A stretch of 64,000 nucleotides of DNA from JACKJP01 sp050249695 (GTDB lineage: Bacteria; Pseudomonadota; Alphaproteobacteria; Rhizobiales; Tepidamorphaceae), in the NCBI GenBank assembly GCA_050249695.1, contig JBFWQA010000001.1:620001-684000 (forward strand), given 5' to 3'. Within the stretch, counting starts at the first letter, position 1, and each line of letters opens with the position of its first letter. Below, piece by piece: positions 25,805-34,387 of the stretch. The position numbers and the translations under genes are program-made. The notes under the pieces were generated by a model. The model saw only the letters and a program-made list of their open reading frames with translations. It was not told the DNA's origin and did not search any database.

Positions 25805-28174
25805 ATGACGCACGATCACGATCATCACGGGCATGGCCATCACGACCACGCCGCGGAGAGCGCGCCGCCGGCGGGCGAGGGCACCGCGACCGATCCGGTC
25901 TGCGGCATGACGGTGAAGCTCGGCGCGGGCAAGCCGAGCGCCGAATACAAGGGCAGGGAATTTCACTTCTGCTCCATGAAGTGCCACGGTCGTTTCCAGG
26001 CCGATCCCTGGTTCTACGCCTCCGGCCGCAATGAAGGCCGCAAGGGCATGGGCAGGAAAGGCGTGCAATACACCTGCCCGATGCACCCGGAAATCATCCG
26101 CGACGAGCCCGGCTCCTGCCCGATCTGCGGCATGGCGCTGGAGCCGGTCAGCGGCGTTTCCGACGAGCCGAGCCACGAGCTGGTCGATTTCACCCGCCGC
26201 ATGTGGATCAGCATCGCCGCCGCCGTGCCGCTGATCGTCCTGACAATGGGCGGCATGGTCGGCCTGCCCGTGCGCGACTGGATCGGCCACCAGGTCGCGG
26301 CCTATGCGGAATTCGTCCTGGCGACGCCCATCGTGCTGTGGGCCGCATTGCCCTTCTTCAGGCGCGGCGTCGATTCGCTGCGCAACATGTCGCCCAACAT
26401 GTGGACGCTGATCTCCATCGGCGTCGCATCCGCTTATATCTACTCGCTCTTCGCCGTCTTCCTGCCGGGTGTATTTCCCGAGCACTACCGGATGGGCGAG
26501 GGCGTCGGCACCTATTTCGAGGCCGCCGTCGTCATCGTCGCGCTGGTCTTCGTCGGCCAGGTGCTGGAGCTCAGGGCGCGCGAGCGCACCGGCGATGCCA
26601 TCCGCGCGTTGCTTGACCTTGCCCCCAAGACCGCGCGCCGCATCACGCCGGACGGCGACGAGTATGAAGCACCGCTTGAGAACATCATGGTCGGCGACCG
26701 CCTGCGCGTGCGGCCGGGCGACAGCGTGCCGGTGGACGGCACCGTCGTCGAGGGCCACTCATCGGTGGACGAGAGCATGATCACCGGCGAGGCGGTGCCG
26801 GTGGAGAAGACAGCCGGCGATCACGTCACCGGCGGCACGATCAACGCCAATGGTTCGCTGATCATCGAGGCGGCCAAGGTCGGCGCCGATACGATGCTCT
26901 CGCGGATCGTCGAGATGGTGACGAACGCGCGCCGCTCGCGCGCCCCGATCCAGGGGCTCGCGGACAGGGTTTCGGCGGTCTTCGTGCCCGCCGTCGTGCT
27001 GTCGGCCATCATCGCCTTCGTCGTCTGGTTCGTCTGGGGGCCGGAGCCGACATTCGCCTATGCGATCGCAGCGGCCGTTTCGGTTCTCATCATCGCCTGT
27101 CCCTGCGCGCTCGGCCTGGCGACCCCGATCTCCATCACCACGGCGGCGGGCCGCGGCGCGCAGGCCGGCGTCCTCATCAAGGATGCCGAGGCGCTGGAGC
27201 GCATGGCCAGGGTCGATACGATCGTCGTCGACAAGACCGGCACCCTGACCGAGGGCAAGCCGAGGCTGACCGATGTGGTCGCGCTCGGCAGCGCCGACGA
27301 AAAGACGGTGCTGCAACTGGCCGCGAGCCTTGAAAAGGGCTCCGAGCATCCGCTGGCCGAAGCCATCGTCGCGGGCGCGGAAGAACGCGGCGTGAAGCCG
27401 GAGAGCGCGAGCGACTTCGAGGCCGTCACCGGCAAGGGCGTGAAGGGCGTTGTCGGCGGCCGGCAGGTCGCGCTCGGTAACACGGCGATGATGCGCGATC
27501 TCGGCCTCGACACGGACGCCGCCGAACGGCAGGCCGACGCGCTGCGCGGCGACGGCAAGACGGCGATGTTCGTCGCGCTCGACGGCGCCGTTGCCGGCAT
27601 CGTCGCCGTCTCCGACCCGATCAAGGAGACGACGGAAGGGGCGATCCGCGCGCTGCACGCGGCGGGCGTCACCATCATCATGGCGACCGGCGACAACGAG
27701 CGCACCGCCCGCGCCGTGGCGGGCCGTCTCGGCATCGACGATATCCGCGCCGGCGTGCTGCCGGAGGACAAGAAGAAGCTTGTGGACGAACTCCACGCGC
27801 GCGGCCTCAAGGTCGCGATGGCCGGCGATGGCGTCAACGACGCGCCAGCGCTGGCGGCGGCCGAGGTGGGCATCGCCATGGGCACCGGCGCCGATGTGGC
27901 GGTGGAAAGCGCCGGGATCACCCTGCTGAAGGGCGATCTCACCGGCATCGTGCGCGCTCGCAATCTGGCCCGCGCGACGCTGCGCAACATCAAGCAGAAC
28001 CTGTTCTTCGCCTTTGCCTATAACGGCATCGGCGTGCCCGTGGCGGCCGGCATCCTCTATCCGCTCACCGGCACGCTGCTCTCGCCGATGATCGCGGCGG
28101 CGGCGATGAGCATGTCGTCGGTCTCGGTCATCTCCAACTCGCTGCGCCTGCGCAAGATCGATCTCGACGGCTGA
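25805..28174 (+). CDS. Copper-translocating P1B-type ATPase
   Basis: A 789-residue ATPase that exports Cu(I) from the cytoplasm. In order: a His-rich N-terminus (HDHDHHGHGHHDH), a YHS metal-binding domain with DPVCGMTV, a heavy-metal binding domain YTCPMHPEI...CPICGMAL, then membrane helices, the A-domain GEAVPVEKT, CPCALGLATP in the transport helix, DKTGTLT with the phosphorylated Asp and GDGVNDAPAL. It lacks the classical N-terminal CXXC HMA domains, a variant found with the YHS/HMBD type. The promoter at 25711 implies copper induction. A cytochrome c gene follows. Confidence 0.96.
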   Translation: MTHDHDHHGHGHHDHAAESAPPAGEGTATDPVCGMTVKLGAGKPSAEYKGREFHFCSMKCHGRFQADPWFYASGRNEGRKGMGRKGVQYTCPMHPEIIRDEPGSCPICGMALEPVSGVSDEPSHELVDFTRRMWISIAAAVPLIVLTMGGMVGLPVRDWIGHQVAAYAEFVLATPIVLWAALPFFRRGVDSLRNMSPNMWTLISIGVASAYIYSLFAVFLPGVFPEHYRMGEGVGTYFEAAVVIVALVFVGQVLELRARERTGDAIRALLDLAPKTARRITPDGDEYEAPLENIMVGDRLRVRPGDSVPVDGTVVEGHSSVDESMITGEAVPVEKTAGDHVTGGTINANGSLIIEAAKVGADTMLSRIVEMVTNARRSRAPIQGLADRVSAVFVPAVVLSAIIAFVVWFVWGPEPTFAYAIAAAVSVLIIACPCALGLATPISITTAAGRGAQAGVLIKDAEALERMARVDTIVVDKTGTLTEGKPRLTDVVALGSADEKTVLQLAASLEKGSEHPLAEAIVAGAEERGVKPESASDFEAVTGKGVKGVVGGRQVALGNTAMMRDLGLDTDAAERQADALRGDGKTAMFVALDGAVAGIVAVSDPIKETTEGAIRALHAAGVTIIMATGDNERTARAVAGRLGIDDIRAGVLPEDKKKLVDELHARGLKVAMAGDGVNDAPALAAAEVGIAMGTGADVAVESAGITLLKGDLTGIVRARNLARATLRNIKQNLFFAFAYNGIGVPVAAGILYPLTGTLLSPMIAAAAMSMSSVSVISNSLRLRKIDLDG

Positions 28175-28199
28175 GGGGCGAAGGAGAAAGGAATACGTG

Positions 28200-28616
28200 A
28201 TGATGAATGCAAGAAACCTGATCATCGTCCTTTTCGTCGTCATCGCGGCGGTGCTGCTGTGGCGCTATTTTGGCGCGCCCGGCGAGGGCGGCGGCAAGGC
28301 GCTGGCCGAGGTGACGGTGCCCAGCCTGTCGGCAACCGCAAGGGAGGGCGAGGCGCTGTTCAACGCCAACTGCGCCGCCTGCCATGGCAGGAACGCCGCC
28401 GGCGTCGACGGCGCCGGCCCGCCGCTCATCCACATCATCTACGAACCCGGCCACCATCCCGACGGCGCGTTTCACAGCGCGGTGCGGAATGGCGTGCGCA
28501 GCCATCACTGGCAATTCGGCAACATGGCGCCGGTCGAGGGCGTCGGCCCCGCCGAGGTGGACAGCATCGTCGCCTATATCCGCCAGGTGCAGCGCGCCAA
28601 CGGCATCCGTTAGTCT
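28200..28616 (+). CDS. Membrane-anchored class I cytochrome c
   Basis: A protein of about 137 residues with an N-terminal membrane anchor (about 7-25) and a single heme c site, CAACHG. An axial methionine is likely in GNMAPVEG. AAGGAG at 28181 and a purine run upstream allow GTG 28197, ATG 28200 or ATG 28203. It is 25 nt after the copper ATPase and probably copper-induced with it. Similar small cytochromes accompany copper-export or oxidase-related genes; electron partner unknown. The stop falls at 28611-28613; the listed end is within a codon of it. Confidence 0.85.
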
Positions 28617-28693
28617 TTAACTTGCGATCAAAAGCCATTAGTTAGGGCTGCCCGGCGCTGCCGCCGGCGCGGTGCTGAGCGGATGGAATCGCC

Positions 28694-29728
28694 ATGAACA
28701 CTCTGAAATACAAGGTCGCGATCCTCGGGGCTTCCGGCTATACGGGCGCCGAACTCGTCCGCCTGCTGGCGCGCCACCCGCATGCCGAGATCGCCGCCAT
28801 CACCGCAGACCGCAAGGCCGGCCAGTCCATGGCCGATGTCTTTCCGCACCTGACCTTCGTCGATCTGCCGGCGCTGACCACCATCGACGAGGTGGACTGG
28901 ACGGGCATCGACGCCGTCTTCTGCGCGCTGCCGCACGCGACCACGCAGAAGGTGCTGGCCGGCCTGCCGGACCACATTAGGATCGTCGATCTTTCCGCCG
29001 ATTTCCGGCTGGAGGACCCGGCAGCTTACGAGGAGTGGTATGGCCACGCCCATCAGGCGCTGGAGTTGCAGAAAGAGGCCGTCTTCGGCCTGCCGGAATT
29101 CTACCGCGAGAAGATCCGGTCCGCACGGCTCGTCGCCAATACCGGCTGCTACGTGGCCACCGCGCTGATCCCGCTGATCCCGCTCGTCTCCGCCGAGGTG
29201 ATCGACGCCGACGAGATCATCATCGATGCGGCCTCCGGCGTCACCGGGGCGGGCAGGGCGGCCAAGGAGGCGAACCTCTTCACCGAAGTCTCCGAGGGCT
29301 ATCACGCCTATGGCGTCGGCCGGCACCGGCACATGGCCGAGATCGACCAGGAACTTTCAAAGGCCGCTGGCAAAAAACTGACGCCCAGCTTCACGCCGCA
29401 TCTCCTGCCGCAGAACCGGGGCATCCTCGCCACCATCTATGTGCATGGCAGCGTGGAGGCGGTGCACACCTGCCTTGCCGAACGCTTCGCCCATGAACCC
29501 TTCGTGCGCGTGCTGCCGCAAGGCCAGACGCCGGCGACGCGCTTCGTGCGCGGCTCCAACTATTGCCTGATCGGCGCGGTGGCAGACCGCAAGCCGGGCC
29601 GCACCATCGTCATCTCGGCGCTGGATAATCTGGTGAAGGGCGCGAGCGGCCAGGCGGTGCAGAATTTCAACCTGATGATGGGTCTGGAAGAGACGACCGG
29701 GCTGGAGCAGCTGCCGCTGTTCCCGTGA
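28694..29728 (+). CDS. argC: N-acetyl-gamma-glutamyl-phosphate reductase
   Basis: A 344-residue enzyme of arginine biosynthesis that reduces N-acetylglutamyl-phosphate to the semialdehyde with NADPH. GASGYTGAELVRLLARHP is the dinucleotide loop and NTGCYVATALIPLIPL holds the catalytic cysteine. The length is that of type 1 ArgC. It follows rpsI at distance in this genome; in relatives it often lies directly after it. No other arg gene is nearby. Confidence 0.96.
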   Translation: MNTLKYKVAILGASGYTGAELVRLLARHPHAEIAAITADRKAGQSMADVFPHLTFVDLPALTTIDEVDWTGIDAVFCALPHATTQKVLAGLPDHIRIVDLSADFRLEDPAAYEEWYGHAHQALELQKEAVFGLPEFYREKIRSARLVANTGCYVATALIPLIPLVSAEVIDADEIIIDAASGVTGAGRAAKEANLFTEVSEGYHAYGVGRHRHMAEIDQELSKAAGKKLTPSFTPHLLPQNRGILATIYVHGSVEAVHTCLAERFAHEPFVRVLPQGQTPATRFVRGSNYCLIGAVADRKPGRTIVISALDNLVKGASGQAVQNFNLMMGLEETTGLEQLPLFP

Positions 29729-29939
29729 GGATACAGCGACTTTGCGGCGCTGCGATCAGTTGATGGCGTCGAAGCTTTAGCTGACTGCGGGTCTGGGAAT
29801 GGACGAGCGAGCGACCATCAAGCCAATCGGAAATGATCCCGTATGATCCGTAGTCTCCAATCGGAGGCGGTAAATCACAAAATGACCGATTGGATAGAAA
29901 CAGCAGAATAGGCGCGCAATCGACGCGAGTTCGGTTCAC

Positions 29940-30644
29940 TCACACGCTGACACCAAACAGCCAGCCAACGCCTGCGGTGGTAGCCATCGCAAACACGCCC
30001 CAAATCACCACACGAAACGTGGCGCGGAACATCGGTGCAGCACCGGCCCTTGCACCCAAAGCGCCGAGAGCAGCCAAGGTGATTACTGTGACAACAAGAA
30101 CAACTGGCAGGATCAAATTTGCGGGTGCCGCAAATGCAGCCAACAGGGGAATTGCGGCTGCGACACTGAACGTCACGCCTGACGTAAATGCGGCCTGAAG
30201 CGGGTTGGCTGCATGTACCTCAGACAATCCGAGCTCGTCTCTAATGTGGGTGGCAAGTGCATTGTGCTCGGAGAGCTCTTTTGCGACCAAGAGGGATGTC
30301 TCTTCACTCAACCCCCTTTCCCTGTAGATTGCTGCAAGTTCGGCCATTTCAGCTTCTGGAAGCAGCCTCAGCGCGGCGCTCTCACGTGCGATGTCAGCTC
30401 GTTCTGTATCGGATTGGGAAGAGACCGAAACGTACTCTCCCGCAGCCATCGACATTGCGCCCGCCGACAGACCTGCAATACCCGCGATAACGACAGCTTT
30501 AGGGTCTGGATTGGCCGCCGCGACTCCCACGATTAACGAGGCAACAGAAACGACACCGTCGTTCGCGCCCAAGACAGCAGCGCGCAACCAGCCACTGCGA
30601 GACACGTAGTGGGGGTCATCTGAATGGGCTGACGCTGGCGACAT
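29940..30644 (-). CDS. VIT1/CCC1-family membrane transporter
   Basis: A protein of about 234 residues of the VIT/CCC1 (Fe/Mn transporter) family: GWLRAAVLGANDGVVSVASLIVGVAAA is the first helix with the conserved aspartate, followed by GLSAGAMSMAAGEYVSVSSQ and a cytoplasmic metal-binding helix (EMAELAAIYRERGLSEE), then three more helices. The ATG at 30644 is preferred to the TTG at 30707; neither has a strong Shine-Dalgarno sequence. The region has visibly lower GC than its surroundings and lies next to a phaC remnant, so it may have been acquired by transfer. Confidence 0.85.
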   Translation of the reverse strand: MSPASAHSDDPHYVSRSGWLRAAVLGANDGVVSVASLIVGVAAANPDPKAVVIAGIAGLSAGAMSMAAGEYVSVSSQSDTERADIARESAALRLLPEAEMAELAAIYRERGLSEETSLLVAKELSEHNALATHIRDELGLSEVHAANPLQAAFTSGVTFSVAAAIPLLAAFAAPANLILPVVLVVTVITLAALGALGARAGAAPMFRATFRVVIWGVFAMATTAGVGWLFGVSV

Positions 30645-30784
30645 GAATACTGGTTCTCGGAAATTGCCGTTGTTCGCATTTACAATTGCTAACGACTTGA
30701 TATGCAAGACTCAATCAGGGCGAACTCGAAGCCTCTGAGCTGAAAGAAGGTTCTCAGCCATTCAAACAATGGATATGTCGCCCC

Positions 30785-30924
30785 CTAACTCTGCACCTTC
30801 ACATATGACCCCGGCGCATCCTCAAGCGGCAGGTATTCAGCGTTTCCGACGGCGCGGGCGGCCCCATTCCTGCCAGTGCGGCCACCATGAGCCGGGGTGC
30901 TCCTCGGTCGCGCTCAGCCAGTCC
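30785..30924 (-). pseudogene. Truncated, frameshifted copy of the phaC 3' end
   Basis: This segment matches the last 166 nt of the intact phaC (31957-32122). The end still reads RAVGNAEYLPLEDAPG...YVKVQS and stop, like the real gene. In about 75 nt I count about eight mismatches, then a 26-nt net deletion that breaks the frame, then 56 nt with one mismatch coding DWLSATEEHPGSWWPHWQ in another frame. Similarity stops abruptly at 30924. It is a relic of a second phaC or of a duplication. Confidence 0.85.
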
Positions 30925-31094
30925 GCGAATTAGGTTGAGCGGGATCATTTTACATCACGAAAAATCCCAAGTCCTCGAAAAGACACTATATCAATTCGTT
31001 GTAAGCTCTTCCGAACACCGCCTCGCAATTTTCTCTCCAGCGAGAGGTTTTCCCATGCCCGTCTATGGGCAGACAAGAAGTCAGGGCATGTAGA
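30925..31094. other. Intergenic stretch without a recognised gene
   Basis: Between the phaC relic and rlmJ there are about 170 nt, AT-richer than the surroundings. With the relic and the upstream part to 30708 this makes 387 nt without an intact gene. Short frames exist but none has a Shine-Dalgarno sequence or recognisable product. Confidence 0.5.
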
Positions 31095-31916
31095 CTATCC
31101 CCCCGTTCCCTCCACCGACCATGAACCATGCCCATCCCCGAGCAGCGGCATGAGGTCCCCGCAAAGCCGCCGAAGCCGTTCATCGAGCCGCCAGGGCGGG
31201 TTGCAGATGATGAGCCCGCTGCCCGCTAAGGTAAGGCCGTCGCGGGCATAGGGGCAGAATTCGGCGCGAAGCACATTCGTGAACCCCGCGCGGGACGCGG
31301 CGGCGGCGATGCGGTTGCCGAAGCTGGCATCCTTGATCGGATACCAGACGGCATAGATCCCGCTCGCCCATTTGCGGTGTCCCGCCCGCAGCGCGGCCGC
31401 GATCCGGTCCGTCTCGTCCTTCTGCTCGTAAGGCGGGTCGATGAAGACCAGCCCGCGCCGTTCGGCCGGCGGCAGCATCGCGCCCGCGGCCTCATAGCCG
31501 TCGCGCTCGTGCACCGAAATCCGCCGGTCGCCCCGGTAGCGTTTCTTCAGTGCCGAGGCGTCCTCCGGATGCAGTTCGCAGACGATCAGCCGGTCATGGT
31601 CCCGCAGGGCCTGTCGGACGAGCTCCGGAGAGCCGGGATAAAGCCTGAGGGCCGTGCCGTTGAGGGCGTCGAGCGCCTTGAGATAGAGCGGGGCGGAGGG
31701 CAGGGGCCTGCCGAAGACCCTGCCGATTCCCGCCTCCATCTCGCCCGTCCGGCGGGCCTCTTCGGAGGTGAGGTCGTAGATGCCGATGCCGCCATGCGTA
31801 TCGAGCACGGCGAAAGGCTGCGGCTTTTGCAGCAGATGCTCGAGGATGAGCGTCAGCGCCGCATGTTTGAATATCTCGGTGTGGTTTCCCGCGTGGAAGG
31901 CGTGGCGGTAGTTCAT
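31095..31916 (-). CDS. rlmJ: 23S rRNA (adenine-2030-N6)-methyltransferase
   Basis: A 273-residue methyltransferase starting MNYRHAFHAGNHTEIFKH, the RlmJ signature. LDTHGGIGIYDL is the SAM site and FIDPPYEQKDE the DPPY catalytic motif for N6-adenine methylation. It modifies A2030 of 23S rRNA. It lies 40 nt downstream of phaC on the same strand and may share its transcript. Confidence 0.95.
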   Translation of the reverse strand: MNYRHAFHAGNHTEIFKHAALTLILEHLLQKPQPFAVLDTHGGIGIYDLTSEEARRTGEMEAGIGRVFGRPLPSAPLYLKALDALNGTALRLYPGSPELVRQALRDHDRLIVCELHPEDASALKKRYRGDRRISVHERDGYEAAGAMLPPAERRGLVFIDPPYEQKDETDRIAAALRAGHRKWASGIYAVWYPIKDASFGNRIAAAASRAGFTNVLRAEFCPYARDGLTLAGSGLIICNPPWRLDERLRRLCGDLMPLLGDGHGSWSVEGTGG

Positions 31917-31956
31917 GCCCCGTGCAAAGCCCCGGCCCGTTAACGCGCGCGGCGCG

Positions 31957-33840
31957 TCAGGACTGCACCTTCACATATGAGCCGGGCGCGTCCTCAAGCG
32001 GCGGGTATTCCGCGTTGCCCACGGCGCGGGCGGGCACCAGCTTGTCGTCATGGGCGGCCATCCATGCCTGCCAGTGCGGCCACCATGAGCCGGGGTGCTC
32101 CTCGGTCGCGTTCAGCCAGTCCTCGAAGGGGATCGTCGGCTTCGGCCCGGTCCAGTACTGATATTTGTGCTTGTCCGGCGGGTTGATGACGCCGGCGATA
32201 TGGCCGGAGCCGGCCAGCACATAGGTCACGTCGCAATTGGTCATCGTCTGCGCGCCGATATAGGCCGATTTGGCCGGCGCGATATGGTCGTCCTTCGTCG
32301 CCAGATCGTAGACCGGCATCTCCACCTTGCTCATGTCGATGCGCGTGCCGGCGATCTCCAGCCGGCCCTGGCTGAGGTTGTTCTCCAGATAGCAGTTGCG
32401 CAGGTAGAACGAATGGTTGGCCGCCGGCATGCGCGTGGAATCGGAGTTCCAGTGCAAGAGGTCGAAGGGCATCGGCGTCTTGCCGCGGATATAGTTGTTG
32501 ACCATGTAGGGCCAGATCAGGTCATTGGCGCGCAGCATGTTGAAGGCCGTCGCCATCTTCGCGCCTTCCATATAGCCATAGCGGCTCATCGACCGCTCGA
32601 TCATGGCGATCTGCTCTTCGTCGACGAACACCTTGATCTCGCCGGCATGGGTGAAATCCACCTGCGTGGTGAAGAAGGTGGCGGTGTCGAAGCGCTTGTC
32701 GCCCTTGGCCGCCATCCAGCCCAGCGTCGCCGCCGTCAGCGTGCCGCCGACGCAATAGCCGATGACGTCGGCCTTCTTGGAACCGGTGATCGACTTCATC
32801 ACGTCGAGCGCGGCCAGCGGCCCCTCGAACATGTAGTCGGTGAAGGATTTGTAGGCGTGGCGCTGGTCGGGGTTCACCCATGAGATGACAAAGACGGTGT
32901 GGCCCTGTTCGACCGCCCAGCGGATGAAGGATTTCTCCGGCGTCAGATCGAGAATGTAGAACTTGTTGATCCAGGGCGGCACGATCAGCAGCGGCTTCTT
33001 GAACACCTTCTCCGTCGTCGCCTCGTACTGGATGAGCTGCATCAGCGAGTTCTGGTGCACCACCTTGCCGGGCGTCGTGGCGAGGTTCTTGCCGACGGTG
33101 AACTTCGCCGGGTCCGACTGGCGGATCTTGAGCTGGCCTTTGCCGCGCTGGATGTCCTCGGCCATCATCTGCATGCCCTGGACGAGGTTCTCGCCATGCC
33201 GCTCGATCGTCTCGCGCAGCAGGGCGGGGTTGGTCATCACGTAGTTTGAGGGCGCGAGCGCGTCGGTCAGCTGCTTGAGATAGAAGCGCGCCTTGTTGCG
33301 CGCGTGCTCGTCCAGCCCGTCGGTCGTCTCCACGACGTTCTCGGCCCATTTTGAGGCCAGCAGGTAGCCCTGCTTGAGGAAGTCGAACAGCGGGTTCTCG
33401 TCCCATTCGACATCGGCAAAGCGCTTGTCGCCGGGGGGCGTCGCGGCGATGTCGGGCTTGTCGGCGGGGTTGTTGAGGCGCTGCAGCGTGCCCGTCCAGA
33501 GCGAGAAGAAGCCCTGCCACAGCTCGTTCTGGGCAAGCGCGGCCTTCTGCGGGTTCTGAAGGAATTTCTCGGCGACCTGGCCCAGCGTCTTGAAAGCGAT
33601 CTGGCTTTCCTCGCCGACCAGCATCCGCGCCTCGCCCCGCTCGTCGGGGCCTATCATCGCGGCCAGGGCCTTGCTGCCTTCTTCGGCGAGCTTGGCCATG
33701 TTGCGCGTGAAAGCGTCCCTGTCCTTGAGCGAGTAGGCGTCGGCCTTGGCGAGCGCCGCCTTGTCGTTCACGCGCGTGTCGTCCTTCAAGTCCAGCTCCC
33801 TCGGCTCGCTCCCCTTGGCACCGATTCTCTTATCGCCCAC
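31957..33840 (-). CDS. phaC: Class I poly(3-hydroxyalkanoate) synthase
   Basis: A 627-residue PHA synthase that polymerises 3-hydroxyacyl-CoA at the granule surface. The lipase-like box GYCVGGT carries the catalytic cysteine; the aspartate lies in LATKDDHIAP and the histidine in GSGHIAGVINPP. N-terminal PhaC_N domain is complete. The frame begins with a GTG at 33840 without a Shine-Dalgarno sequence; a TTG at 33789 has GAGGGAG six bases upstream and would give about 610 residues, nearer the class I norm, so the true start may be there. A phasin gene occurs at 51582 in the same window. Confidence 0.95.
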   Translation of the reverse strand: MGDKRIGAKGSEPRELDLKDDTRVNDKAALAKADAYSLKDRDAFTRNMAKLAEEGSKALAAMIGPDERGEARMLVGEESQIAFKTLGQVAEKFLQNPQKAALAQNELWQGFFSLWTGTLQRLNNPADKPDIAATPPGDKRFADVEWDENPLFDFLKQGYLLASKWAENVVETTDGLDEHARNKARFYLKQLTDALAPSNYVMTNPALLRETIERHGENLVQGMQMMAEDIQRGKGQLKIRQSDPAKFTVGKNLATTPGKVVHQNSLMQLIQYEATTEKVFKKPLLIVPPWINKFYILDLTPEKSFIRWAVEQGHTVFVISWVNPDQRHAYKSFTDYMFEGPLAALDVMKSITGSKKADVIGYCVGGTLTAATLGWMAAKGDKRFDTATFFTTQVDFTHAGEIKVFVDEEQIAMIERSMSRYGYMEGAKMATAFNMLRANDLIWPYMVNNYIRGKTPMPFDLLHWNSDSTRMPAANHSFYLRNCYLENNLSQGRLEIAGTRIDMSKVEMPVYDLATKDDHIAPAKSAYIGAQTMTNCDVTYVLAGSGHIAGVINPPDKHKYQYWTGPKPTIPFEDWLNATEEHPGSWWPHWQAWMAAHDDKLVPARAVGNAEYPPLEDAPGSYVKVQS

Positions 33841-33850
33841 AACGTACTAT

Positions 33851-33865
33851 GATTGTGACACAATC
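33851..33865. promoter_or_regulatory. Perfect 15-bp palindrome upstream of phaC
   Basis: GATTGTG-A-CACAATC is a perfect inverted repeat in the 74-nt gap between phaC and the divergent lipoprotein gene. If phaC starts at 33789 it lies 62 nt upstream, a good operator position for both genes. The regulator is unknown; it is not the PhaR CTGC/GCAG-type site. Confidence 0.45.
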
Positions 33866-33914
33866 TGCGAATAACGCCAATGTCGTTGGCTTGAGATAGT
33901 GAAGGGATAAAGCG

Positions 33915-34241
33915 TTGCAACCCATGCGGCAGATCAATCGGGACGGCGAAAGTCTGCCGTTACGGCCCGCGCGGCCTCCGCGGCGCGTGGCGCTCATCGC
34001 CGCCGCCTCGTTCGGCCTCGCGCTTGCCGGCTGCGCGGGCTCCAACCCGCTGGTCGCGAGCGACCTTCCCGCCAACCGCCACGAGGTGCCCGAGCAGGCG
34101 CCGAGTACAAACGTGATCCCCGAATATGGCGGCACGCTGAAGACCGACGCGGAGAAGAAGAAGGAAATGGAAGAGCTGGAGGCGGCGGGCAAGGCGCACG
34201 CCAAGGATACGCAGAGCGCGATCGCCAGCCGAAAATACTAG
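33915..34241 (+). CDS. Small lipoprotein
   Basis: A protein of 108 residues with a lipobox (LALAGC, cysteine near residue 41) after a twin-Arg-like basic N-region and a hydrophobic segment. The mature part is short, hydrophilic and rich in Lys/Glu (TDAEKKKEMEELEAAGKAHA). GAAGGG at 33901-33906 favours the TTG at 33915 over the ATG at 33924. Similar small lipoproteins occur next to phaC in Rhizobiales, function unknown. Confidence 0.75.
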   Translation: MQPMRQINRDGESLPLRPARPPRRVALIAAASFGLALAGCAGSNPLVASDLPANRHEVPEQAPSTNVIPEYGGTLKTDAEKKKEMEELEAAGKAHAKDTQSAIASRKY

Positions 34242-34246
34242 AACAC

Positions 34247-34282
34247 CGCCCTTCGGGCGCGCGAAAATATTTTGCGCTTTTG
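34247..34282 (+). terminator. Possible terminator after the lipoprotein gene
   Basis: A small hairpin CGCCCttcGGGCG is followed by an imperfect GCGC...GCGC stem (34259-34277) and TTTTG. The stem has a bulge and an AT core, so the call is weak. Confidence 0.4.
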
Positions 34283-34387
34283 TGACGGCGGATGCTGCGC
34301 GCGGCGCGATTTGTGCTATGAGCCGCGCCAGGGTTTCAGACCCGATGACGCATTTGGCCAAGCCCCTGCCAAGGACAGGTTGACACG

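Noticed and set aside
24599..26758. Minus-strand frame of 719 codons
   Set aside because: It lies opposite the sulfotransferase and copper ATPase genes, which have clear motifs. Long antisense frames are common in GC-rich DNA. The same holds for 34316-36166, 56514-58361, 8526-9827, 7291-8193 and 26759-28243.
29667..29939. Minus-strand 90-codon frame after the VIT gene
   Set aside because: It overlaps the end of argC, has no Shine-Dalgarno sequence and is of low complexity at its end. It may be a relic but cannot be supported.
30887..31093. Plus-strand 68-codon frame over the phaC relic
   Set aside because: It reads the relic in the wrong direction; a sibling frame over the intact phaC end (31977-32186) shares the same MSRGAPRSRSASP string, which is only the mark of the duplicated DNA.
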